NCBI GenBank assembly: GCA_036796755.1
Contig: DAIRCJ010000064.1
Coordinates: 1-7,484 of the forward strand
DNA length: 7,484 nucleotides
Origin: CALKMS01 sp036796755
GTDB lineage: Bacteria; Actinomycetota; Aquicultoria; SKW223; CALKMS01
Direction: 5' to 3'
Under the pieces are notes generated by a model. It saw only the letters and a list, made by a program, of their open reading frames with translations. It was not told where the DNA came from and ran no database searches. Shown here piece by piece: positions 1 to 6,279 of the stretch (the first letter of the stretch is position 1; each line of letters starts with the position of its first letter). Made by a program: the position numbers and the translations under genes.

Positions 1-1727
1 TCTTGAGGATTTAAAATTATTGAGCGGCTGGCTTTTTTGATAACTAAATCCGGAGACTTTGATTGAATTTTTAAGGTCGCCTTAAGGGGAACTCCAGAGT
101 TATTGCTTATGTTGATAGGGATTTTGCCTGATTGGCTGGAGAGGGTTACTTTTTGCTCGGAAATGTTCACCTTGCCCCAGAGTTTTTCAAAGTAGAAGTC
201 GATTTTCTCAGCAAAAGACTTTACCTGTTCTTCTTGAGCGCTTTCCTGACTGATTAATCCTTCCAGAACAAAAAAAAGTTTTTCTATTTCCTTTCTTTTC
301 TTGTTTTCCTGAAAGGTTGTTTCCAGATAAACAGCGGTTTCTTCCCGTTGTTTCTCGATTTTTTTAAGCAGTCCAGCCAGTTTGCTGTTTGGGGGGCTGG
401 CCAGGGCAAAGTCGGTCTCGGCTTCGGCAAGGTAAGTGACATCGGAAAGTTTTTCCAGCTTTATCCAGGGAGCTTTCTTGATTGAATACAAGAGGGACTC
501 AAATATAGCTAATCTCTGGGGGGGAATCTCAATGGTTACCAGTTTCTCAACTGGATTGTTTAAAAGATAAACTTCAGCCAGCTGGGCTAAAATATCTTGA
601 ACGATAAGGTGAGGTTCTTTTTTTTGTTTCAAGAAGTTTTCAAAGCTATGGTAGACGGGGATAACTGTGATTTTATTAAAGGCCAAAGGGGGAACATAAA
701 GAGGGTTAGTGGTAGTGTCGGAAGTTATTAAGTCTCGGGAAACTAAGACATAGTTTGAGGTTTGAGCTAAGCTCGGGATAATTTTTAAAGAAATATCAAG
801 GTTGGGCGGTCTTAATCCGGCCGGCGGATAAGCAGTTTTCAGTCCTTTCTGGATAGTTTCTTTACCTGCTTCTATTTGTCTTTCTATGTCCTCTGCCCAG
901 TCAACTTCTCCCAAGGCTGGAAGAACGGGAAGGCCGTAAGGCATAGCCAGAAACTCAATTTGCTCTTGACTTCCCAATTTCTGGTAGAGCTGCCAGGTTT
1001 TTTGAGCATTTAGAGCTTCCTTAGAAGAAGATAAGATATCAAGTGTTTCCGCGCCTTCTTGAAGTTTGTAGCCATCCTGAATGTCTTTTATTTGCTCTAT
1101 CAGGACTGGCGAAAGATAAAAGTTTAGCTTAAGGTCGGGATGTTTCAGGAGAAAATCGGCAAAACCATAGATAAAACCAGGAGCTGAGGGATTGGTGTCT
1201 AAATCTTTTTGAATCAGTTCATCTCGGTAAATTCCGTCGGCGTTGTGACGCACTCCTTCTGAAAAACCAGAGGTTATAGCCAGACGAAGGGGATACCCGG
1301 TTTTGCTAATTATTATAAGGTTAGAGTTAATTTCGGCTGTTTTTTCTCCTCGCACAAAGACACTTACCTTGATAGGATAAACTCCCTCAGCAATCTTCAG
1401 ATTTCTGGCTGTTTCCGTTACTTCATACTGGGTTAAACCGGTTTTTAGCTTGCTTTCCCAGAATCTTTTCTGGTAAATTTTTCTATTTTTTTTGTCCGTT
1501 ATTTCTATCACTGTCAAGGCTGATGGTTTCTGGGTTGAGCGGTTGTTTATCTGGATGACAGCCTGGAAGTTTTCGGTTATGCTATAAAAGGGTTTTCCAA
1601 AAAAAAAGCTTACAGAGGGCTTTGGGTTTGAAGGAGGTGCCGCCAGCAACTGGTTAATAGAAAAGAAAAAAAGGGTTAAAATGATAATTAAAGCAAAAAA
1701 CAGGAGTTTGCTTTTTAGTCTTGACAT
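1..1727 (-). CDS. Exported GH57-like / DUF6049-like protein, likely catalytically degenerate (3' end beyond window)
   Basis: An uninterrupted frame of 575 codons opens at ATG 1727 and runs off the left edge, so the C-terminus is missing. Residues 1-30 form a signal peptide or anchor: basic MSRLKSK, a long hydrophobic core, then LLAA. Residues 38-140 look like a beta-sandwich. Residues 146-440 resemble a glycoside hydrolase family 57 barrel: FYLSPVLIEQI (204-213), QEQIEFLAMPYGLPVLPAL (254-271), GLRPPNLDIS (304-313) and SRDLITSD (330-337) fall in the order of the GH57 conserved regions. The HxHQP histidines near 153-161 and the Glu of the GxWxxE motif are not there (Asn309 sits in that area), so I infer a non-catalytic fold. 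Residues 445-515 are charged and helical, probably coiled-coil. From 525 the VTLSSQSGKIPINISNNSG stretch recalls the C-terminal part of actinobacterial DUF6049 proteins, which usually end in a membrane helix and often lie beside murJ. The role is unknown; cell-envelope or glycan binding is a guess. No Shine-Dalgarno sequence precedes the start. The family match is from memory of motifs, without alignment. Confidence 0.8.
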   Translation of the reverse strand, partial: MSRLKSKLLFFALIIILTLFFFSINQLLAAPPSNPKPSVSFFFGKPFYSITENFQAVIQINNRSTQKPSALTVIEITDKKNRKIYQKRFWESKLKTGLTQYEVTETARNLKIAEGVYPIKVSVFVRGEKTAEINSNLIIISKTGYPLRLAITSGFSEGVRHNADGIYRDELIQKDLDTNPSAPGFIYGFADFLLKHPDLKLNFYLSPVLIEQIKDIQDGYKLQEGAETLDILSSSKEALNAQKTWQLYQKLGSQEQIEFLAMPYGLPVLPALGEVDWAEDIERQIEAGKETIQKGLKTAYPPAGLRPPNLDISLKIIPSLAQTSNYVLVSRDLITSDTTTNPLYVPPLAFNKITVIPVYHSFENFLKQKKEPHLIVQDILAQLAEVYLLNNPVEKLVTIEIPPQRLAIFESLLYSIKKAPWIKLEKLSDVTYLAEAETDFALASPPNSKLAGLLKKIEKQREETAVYLETTFQENKKRKEIEKLFFVLEGLISQESAQEEQVKSFAEKIDFYFEKLWGKVNISEQKVTLSSQSGKIPINISNNSGVPLKATLKIQSKSPDLVIKKASRSIILNPQ

Positions 1728-1778
1728 AGAAAAAATCTTATCATTTTCTTTTGATTTTAGGAAAGTGTGGTGGTATTG
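1728..1778. promoter_or_regulatory. Divergent promoter region between the exported-protein gene and lon
   Basis: Only about 50 bases separate the two divergent starts, so both promoters must lie here or reach into the genes. On the plus strand TATCAT (1739-1744) is a good -10 candidate for lon, giving a leader of roughly 20-30 bases with an AGGA at 1759-1762. A TTGACA lies at 1721-1726 but is too close to that -10 (12 bases) and at 17 bases faces only TTTTCT. On the minus strand TGATAAGAT (1743-1735) looks like an extended -10 for the exported-protein gene. The two -10 candidates overlap. No CIRCE-type heat-shock inverted repeat is visible. Promoter calls are by eye. Confidence 0.4.
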
Positions 1779-4172
1779 ATGAATAGTCGGGAAAAAATTG
1801 ATATTCCGGATGTTTTACCCTTAATCCCCTTGCGGGATATGGTTGTTTTTCCCAACTTGGTTGTACCTCTGTTTATTGGGCGGCCTAAGTCTTTAAGAGC
1901 TTTAGAAGAAGCGATGAAGTTGAGTCACTATGTAGGGCTGGTAGCTCAAAAAGAAGGGGAGATAGAAGACCCGGGGCCGGAAGACCTCTACGATTTTGGT
2001 TGTGTAGCCTTGATAATGCAAGAACTCAAACTCCCGGAAGGTTCAGCTAAAGCACTGGTAGAAGGGGTTAAGCGTTTTAGAGTCCTTGATATCTTGCAAA
2101 CCGAGCCTTTTATTTCTGTCCGAATTGACCTGGTGACGGATATTACCATCAAAAATCGGAAAGCCGAGGCTCTAATGAAGAGCGTTATTAATCAGTTTGA
2201 AAGAACCACTCAGCTGGGAAAACCGGTGCCTCGAGAAGTTCTCCTGGCGGCTACAAACATTGATGACCCCGGTCGATTAGCCGACTTTTTAGCCTTTCAC
2301 TTAAACTTAAAGACCAGCGAGAGACAGGAAATTTTACAAGCGGTAAACACAACCGAAAGGCTGGAAAAGGTGAGTTTTTACCTGGGCCGGGAAATAGAAG
2401 TCCTGGAGATTGGGAGTAAAATTCAGTCTCGCGTTCGGGAACAAATGGACAAGGCTCAAAGAGAGTACTACTTAAGGGAGCAACTTAAGGCAATTCAAAA
2501 AGAGCTGGGGATGGTTGACGAGCAGGAGGCAGAAATAGAAGAACTGAGGAAAAAGATAAAAGAGGCCAAAATGCCGGAAGAAGTGGAAGCTAAAGCTTTA
2601 AAAGAGCTTGACCGCTTTTCTAAGATGCCGCCGAACTCGGCTGAAGTGTCAGTAGTTCGCACTTATCTTGACTGGCTCATCAATCTTCCTTGGAGTGTGA
2701 GAACCAGAGAAAAGTTAGACCTTAAGAAAGCGGCTAAAATTCTTGATCAGGACCATTATGGGCTGGAAAAAGTGAAGCAAAGAGTGCTGGAATATCTGGC
2801 TGTTCACAAACTTACCAGGGGGAAGGTAAAAGGCTCAATCCTTTGTTTTGTTGGTCCCCCTGGAACCGGAAAAACTTCTATAGGAAAATCAATTGCTCGT
2901 TCTTTGGGGAGAAAGTTTGTTCGTCTCTCATTAGGCGGCATCAGGGATGAAGCAGAAATACGCGGTCACCGACGCACTTATGTTGGTGCTTTGCCCGGCA
3001 GAATAATTCAGGCCATCTCCCAGGTCAAGAGCAAAAATCCGGTTTTTATGCTGGATGAAATTGACAAAATCGGGATTGACTTTCGGGGTGACCCTTCCTC
3101 GGCTTTACTTGAGGTTCTGGACCCGGAACAAAACTTTTCTTTCTCCGACCATTACTTAGAAGTTCCTTTTGACCTTTCAGAAGTCCTTTTTATCTGCACG
3201 GCTAATATTCTCGACACTATTCCTCCTGCCTTGCGCGATCGGATGGAAGTTATTCATTATCCTGGTTACACTGAGGATGAGAAGTTTGAAATTGCCCGCC
3301 GCTACCTGGTTCCTAAGCAGCTAAAAGCTCACGGCTTAACTCCTAGAAACCTGACCATTACCCGAGAAGCTTTGTTCAGAATAATCAGGGAGTACACTCG
3401 GGAGGCTGGAGTCAGAAATCTGGAGCGGGAAATTGGAGCCATTTGTCGTCAGGTGGCTAAAAAGATTGTGGAAGGAGAGGTAACAAGTGTTAAAGTCACC
3501 GCCAAAAAGATTCCCGAGTTTTTGGGTCCACCTCGCTTTCGCTATGGGATGGCAGAGGAAAAGGACGAAGTAGGAGTAGCAACCGGCGTTGCCTGGACAG
3601 AAGTTGGCGGGGACACTATGTCTGTCGAGGCCACTTTAATGAAAGGCAAGGGAAATCTTATTTTAACTGGCCATCTGGGGGAAGTAATGAGGGAGTCGGC
3701 TCAGGCAGCCGTTTCTTACATTCGTTCTAGAGCAAATCAGTTGGGGGTGGATGAGGCTTTTGCCGAAAAATTTGACATCCATATTCATGTACCGGAAGGA
3801 GCTATTCCTAAAGACGGTCCCTCAGCCGGGATTACTATGGCTACCGCTCTCTACTCGGCTCTTTCTAAGCGCAAGGTTCGCAAAGAGGTAGCAATGACGG
3901 GTGAAATAACTTTAAGAGGCCATGTTCTACCGGTGGGAGGAATAAAAGAGAAAGTTCTGGCTGCTCATCGAGCCGGCATTAAGGAGTTTATTCTTCCCCG
4001 CGATAACGAGAAAGACCTGGTGCTGGTGGCTAAGCATGTTAAAGATGAGCTTAAGTTTCATCTGGTTGAACGAGTGGACGAGGTTTTTAAAATTGCTCTT
4101 TTACCCCGGGAGGTCTCGGGAAAAGCTGGAAAAGATGAGAAATCAAAAAAGAAAGTCAAGGTTAAAGATTGA
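1779..4172 (+). CDS. lon: ATP-dependent protease Lon (LonA type)
   Basis: Full-length LonA of 797 residues from ATG 1779, close to the usual ~780-820. Lon is a cytoplasmic homohexamer that unfolds and degrades damaged and short-lived regulatory proteins. Numbering from ATG 1779: the N-terminal LON substrate-binding domain (about 10-200) starts with LPLIPLRDMVVFPN; a charged helical segment (about 205-270) follows. The AAA+ module has Walker A GPPGTGKT (359-366), Walker B VFMLDE (422-427), an arginine-finger candidate at R488 and sensor-2 R546 in GVRNLER. The protease domain has the Ser-Lys dyad: S682 in PKDGPSAG and K723 in GGIKEK. It ends in a Lys-rich tail. All key residues are present, so it should be active. 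The start is uncertain: GTG 1767, GTG 1770 and TTG 1776 are in frame upstream, and AGGA (1759-1762) would suit GTG 1770, while ATG 1779 has only a GGTGG in front. The choice changes at most four residues. It is first in an operon with the phosphoesterase gene. Confidence 0.97.
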   Translation: MNSREKIDIPDVLPLIPLRDMVVFPNLVVPLFIGRPKSLRALEEAMKLSHYVGLVAQKEGEIEDPGPEDLYDFGCVALIMQELKLPEGSAKALVEGVKRFRVLDILQTEPFISVRIDLVTDITIKNRKAEALMKSVINQFERTTQLGKPVPREVLLAATNIDDPGRLADFLAFHLNLKTSERQEILQAVNTTERLEKVSFYLGREIEVLEIGSKIQSRVREQMDKAQREYYLREQLKAIQKELGMVDEQEAEIEELRKKIKEAKMPEEVEAKALKELDRFSKMPPNSAEVSVVRTYLDWLINLPWSVRTREKLDLKKAAKILDQDHYGLEKVKQRVLEYLAVHKLTRGKVKGSILCFVGPPGTGKTSIGKSIARSLGRKFVRLSLGGIRDEAEIRGHRRTYVGALPGRIIQAISQVKSKNPVFMLDEIDKIGIDFRGDPSSALLEVLDPEQNFSFSDHYLEVPFDLSEVLFICTANILDTIPPALRDRMEVIHYPGYTEDEKFEIARRYLVPKQLKAHGLTPRNLTITREALFRIIREYTREAGVRNLEREIGAICRQVAKKIVEGEVTSVKVTAKKIPEFLGPPRFRYGMAEEKDEVGVATGVAWTEVGGDTMSVEATLMKGKGNLILTGHLGEVMRESAQAAVSYIRSRANQLGVDEAFAEKFDIHIHVPEGAIPKDGPSAGITMATALYSALSKRKVRKEVAMTGEITLRGHVLPVGGIKEKVLAAHRAGIKEFILPRDNEKDLVLVAKHVKDELKFHLVERVDEVFKIALLPREVSGKAGKDEKSKKKVKVKD

Positions 4173-4675
4173 AAATAGGAGTTGTTTCCGATACCCATCT
4201 AACTAAAATTAACTTTTCTAACCCTTTGCATCAGAAGTTTGTTGAGAAAGTTGAGGAGTTTTTTAAGGATGTTGATTTAATTCTTCATGCGGGCGATGTT
4301 GGTTCTTTTGAAGTTCTCAATTTTTTAGAAAAGGTCGCTCCTGTAAAAGCGGTTTATGGAAATATGGATGACCTTTTAATTCGCCGTTCTTTGCCCCCGA
4401 GGCTTTTCGTTGAAGTTGAAGAAGTAAGAATAGGCTTAACTCACGGTTCAGGTGCCCCTTGGGGTATAGCCGAAAGGTTACTTCAAGAATTTAGCCAGGA
4501 GATGCTGGACTGTCTGGTTTTCGGTCACACCCATGAACCTATGAATCAGCTGGTTTCAGGCGTTTTACTTTTTAACCCTGGCTCACCAACCGACACCGTT
4601 TACGCTAGCCAGAACTCTCTGGGAATTCTAATGGTAAAGGGTAAGGAAATCAAAGGAGAAATTATTTCTTTATAA
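4169..4675 (+). CDS. YfcE/MJ0936-type metallophosphoesterase
   Basis: A 168-residue cytoplasmic calcineurin-like phosphoesterase of the small YfcE/MJ0936 family, two-metal enzymes that hydrolyse phosphodiesters; the physiological substrate of this family is generally unknown. The metal and active-site set is complete and in order: D8 and H10 in SDTH, D43 in HAGD, N65 in GNMDD, H92 in LTHG, and H120/H122 in GHTH, followed by the typical NPGSPT near the C-terminus. Length fits the family (about 155-180). The start is TTG 4169, giving MKIGVVSDTH, which begins the first beta strand just as family members do; AAGG at 4158-4161 gives a 7-base spacing. The gene overlaps the lon stop by 4 bases (TTGA), which implies translational coupling and one transcript with lon. 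I see no functional reason for the pairing. A gene symbol such as yfcE would overstate orthology. Confidence 0.93.
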   Translation: MKIGVVSDTHLTKINFSNPLHQKFVEKVEEFFKDVDLILHAGDVGSFEVLNFLEKVAPVKAVYGNMDDLLIRRSLPPRLFVEVEEVRIGLTHGSGAPWGIAERLLQEFSQEMLDCLVFGHTHEPMNQLVSGVLLFNPGSPTDTVYASQNSLGILMVKGKEIKGEIISL

Positions 4676-4687
4676 AATCTCCCCCTT

Positions 4688-4737
4688 TAGAAAATTCCTT
4701 TCGGGCTACTTCTTCTTTGATTACTCCCGAATTTCTA
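4688..4737. repeat. Imperfect inverted repeat downstream of the lon operon
   Basis: AGAAAATTC (4689-4697) can pair with GAATTTCT (4729-4736) with one bulged A, extended by T4688-A4737, and GGG (4703-4705) with CCC (4726-4728) inside; alternatively TTCGGG (4700-4705) pairs with CCCGAA (4726-4731). The loop is about 20 bases. It sits just 13 bases past the phosphoesterase stop, where a terminator or 3'-end processing structure would be expected, but no T-run follows, so it may only protect the 3' end or be chance. Confidence 0.3.
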
Positions 4738-4746
4738 GCTTATAAT
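4717..4746 (+). promoter_or_regulatory. Candidate sigma70-type promoter facing into the gap
   Basis: TTGATT (4717-4722) and a perfect TATAAT (4741-4746) are 18 bases apart, so a transcript would start near 4753 and run toward the 3' end of the ABC operon. No real gene follows on this strand; the product would be a short non-coding or antisense RNA, or encode the doubtful small ORFs from 4885 and 4898. In AT-rich DNA such matches also arise by chance. Confidence 0.35.
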
Positions 4747-5015
4747 CAGGTTTTCCCCACTTTTTCTAGTCCAAGCTCCTTATATATTTTGTTTAAATAA
4801 CTCCTCTTAAAATTTCTATCTTAAGTGGCCTTTCTCAGTTTTAAATAGTAAAAATTGTTGCAGTTTTTTTGACCAGGGGGAAAGATGGTTTGTAGGGATG
4901 CCGGTAAGAGAAGAAAAAATTGTTAAGAAAAAGGTTTTCAGGAAAGTATGGTTCAGAAAGAAAATTAAGTCTCGATTGAAAAAAAGGTTTTTTAAGGAGA
5001 AAAAGTTTGACTTTC

Positions 5016-5498
5016 TTATCTTTCCTGGTCTAAATAGACTTCTTCGGAGTTGGAATCATAGCCAATAAGTTCGGCATATCTTCCCCAGTCAATCAGGGTG
5101 TGAACTACTTCTTCGGCTTGTTCTTCCGGGAAGTAATCAGAGAAGAGCTTTACCAGTTTTTCCCGGTCTATTTCCTGATTAACTGCTTCTTTTAGTCGGC
5201 TAAGTACTTCTTTGTAGGCTTTGATTTTTTTAAGGGACCGCTTGAAAAGCTTTTTTCTTTGATTAACATCGCTTTTCAAAAAGAGTTTACCTTCTTTGGA
5301 AAGCCTGATATCACCATTTTCAACTTTTACAAAATGGAGCATTTCGCAGGCATCAATAATGGGGTAAAGCTCATCAAGGTCGTACTGAAGCTCCTGGGCA
5401 AACTTGTGAATGTCTTTTTTCTCTCTTACGTCTTCTAAAAATTCTAAAAGACCTATTATCTGGCCCACCGTCGCTTGCGGCAGCGGGTCTACTTTCAT
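5016..5498 (-). CDS. Stand-alone AAA-associated (PF09821-type) domain protein of an ABC importer
   Basis: A 160-residue soluble protein that matches, over about residues 5-150, the C-terminal AAA-associated domain normally fused to NitT/TauT-like ABC ATPases. Visible family traits are PLPQATVGQIIGLLEFLED (5-23), a winged-helix-like stretch with DLDELYPIIDACEMLHFV (41-58), GDIRLSKEGKLF (62-73), then a Lys-rich helix and the YFPEEQAEEVVHTLIDWGRYAELIGYD region (about 122-148). In fused homologues this domain is thought to be regulatory; it has no catalytic motifs. It lies 22 bases after the ATPase stop, in the same operon, and almost certainly partners that ATPase. The start ATG 5498 is well supported by GGAGGAG at 5510-5504, 5 bases away, so this is a genuine separate cistron rather than a sequencing break. 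It is the last gene of the operon. Confidence 0.88.
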   Translation of the reverse strand: MKVDPLPQATVGQIIGLLEFLEDVREKKDIHKFAQELQYDLDELYPIIDACEMLHFVKVENGDIRLSKEGKLFLKSDVNQRKKLFKRSLKKIKAYKEVLSRLKEAVNQEIDREKLVKLFSDYFPEEQAEEVVHTLIDWGRYAELIGYDSNSEEVYLDQER

Positions 5499-5503
5499 AT
5501 TCT

Positions 5504-5510
5504 CTCCTCC
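5504..5510 (-). promoter_or_regulatory. Strong Shine-Dalgarno GGAGGAG of the split regulatory-domain gene
   Basis: GGAGGAG lies 5 bases before ATG 5498 and inside the 22-base gap after the ATPase stop codon. It is among the strongest ribosome-binding sites in the window and is the main evidence that the PF09821-type domain is made as its own polypeptide. Confidence 0.85.
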
Positions 5511-5520
5511 ATCTTTAATT

Positions 5521-6279
5521 TTACATCAGAACCGTGTAGATTTCATCAACCAATTCAGCCAGCTTTTTATCCTTTCTCTTTCTGGGTCTAGGAAGGTTGA
5601 CCTCAACCTCTTTAATTACTTTACCAGGCCTTTCGCTAATTACAATCACCCGGTCGGAGGAATAAACGGCTTCTTCAATAGAATTGGTAACCATTAAGAT
5701 ACTTTTAAGAGGAAGCGATTTGTCCTGCCAGAGGTCAAGAATTTCCTCCCTTAAGTTTTGAGCTGACAGGACATCAAGGTTAGAAAAGGGTTCGTCCATC
5801 AGCAAAACTTCCGGCTCCAGGGCAAGAGCTCGTGCTAAGCCAACCCTCTGTTTAATTCCCCGCGAAAGCTCCCGCGGGTAAGCTTCTTCAAAACCTTCCA
5901 GGCCAACCTTGTCAATGTATTTCTCTGCTCTTCTTAATTGTTCCTCAAAAGGGATACCCCTGGCTTCCAGTCCCAGGCGAATGTTATCTAAAACTGTGAG
6001 CCAGGGAATCAGAGCAAAGGTCTGGAAAACCAGGGCTACATTGGGATTGAGTTTATCAACTTCCTTTCCCTTGTAAAGGACTTTGCCCTTAGTCGGACGG
6101 TCAATTCCAGCAATAATCCTTAAAAAAGTGCTTTTACCTGAGTCAGAAGGGCCAACCAGAGAAACAAACTCCCCTTCCAGAAGGTCAAAATCGATGTCTT
6201 TGATAACCTGAAACTCTTTGCCATCTTCAATAAAAGACTTCCCAACATGTATGGCTTTTAAAATCACTTCCTTTTTCAT
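5521..6279 (-). CDS. NitT/TauT-like ABC transporter ATP-binding protein with divergent nucleotide-site motifs
   Basis: A 252-residue ABC ATPase of the nitrate/sulfonate/taurine-like class that energises the dual permease encoded just upstream. Motifs in order: Walker A GPSDSGKST (43-51), Q-loop Q86 in VFQTFALIPWLTV, signature LSRGIKQR (138-145), Walker B LLMDEP (159-164), D-loop SNLD (166-169), then VTNSIEEAV (197-205) at the H-loop. Three positions depart from consensus: D46 where Gly is usual, R140 in place of the first Gly of LSGG, and N199 in place of the switch His. K49, Q86, D162 and E163 are intact. Each deviation is one base from the consensus codon. The ATPase may be slow, or use another residue as switch. 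Length fits an ATPase without its usual C-terminal extension; that domain is the next gene. The start ATG 6279 overlaps the permease stop (ATGA) and has GGAG at 6288-6285, 5 bases away. Substrate unknown. Confidence 0.93.
   Translation of the reverse strand: MKKEVILKAIHVGKSFIEDGKEFQVIKDIDFDLLEGEFVSLVGPSDSGKSTFLRIIAGIDRPTKGKVLYKGKEVDKLNPNVALVFQTFALIPWLTVLDNIRLGLEARGIPFEEQLRRAEKYIDKVGLEGFEEAYPRELSRGIKQRVGLARALALEPEVLLMDEPFSNLDVLSAQNLREEILDLWQDKSLPLKSILMVTNSIEEAVYSSDRVIVISERPGKVIKEVEVNLPRPRKRKDKKLAELVDEIYTVLM

Larger units (their letters stand above)
4676..5015. other. AT-rich gap between converging operons, no convincing gene
   Basis: This 340-base stretch lies between the 3' ends of the lon operon (plus) and the ABC operon (minus). 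It holds a sigma70-like promoter candidate (4717-4746), an imperfect dyad (4688-4737), and two tiny overlapping plus-strand ORFs. One is ATG 4885, 13 codons, preceded by AGGGGG at 4875-4880. The other is ATG 4898 to TAA 5068, 56 codons with 20 Lys/Arg residues, running into the 3' end of the minus-strand gene. Neither resembles a known protein and the Lys/Arg excess is what AG-rich DNA gives by chance. The right part (4900-5000) is strongly purine-rich on the plus strand. No GC-rich stem followed by a T-run, the classical terminator, is seen for either operon, and no tRNA fold. Confidence 0.6.

Noticed and set aside
1728..1778. Heat-shock operator (CIRCE-like) upstream of lon
   Set aside because: No inverted repeat of the GAGTGCTAA type or any other clear operator is present in this short region.
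4700..4731. TTCGGG / CCCGAA hairpin as the lon operon terminator
   Set aside because: The stem is only 6 bp with a 20-base loop and no T-run follows, so it does not meet the usual form of an intrinsic terminator.
4973..4995. A-run and T-run around GG as a bidirectional terminator
   Set aside because: The possible stem is only A-T pairs with a very short loop and no GC core, which is expected by chance in this AT-rich stretch.
5499..5523. Recent frameshift breaking a fused ATPase/PF09821 gene
   Set aside because: The ATPase ends at a proper stop, the next gene has an ideal GGAGGAG site and ATG, and both proteins look complete, so a settled gene split is more likely.
5410..5697. 95-codon open frame on the plus strand
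   Set aside because: It lies antisense across the PF09821-type gene and the end of the ATPase gene, both with clear family motifs; its translation shows no recognisable domain.
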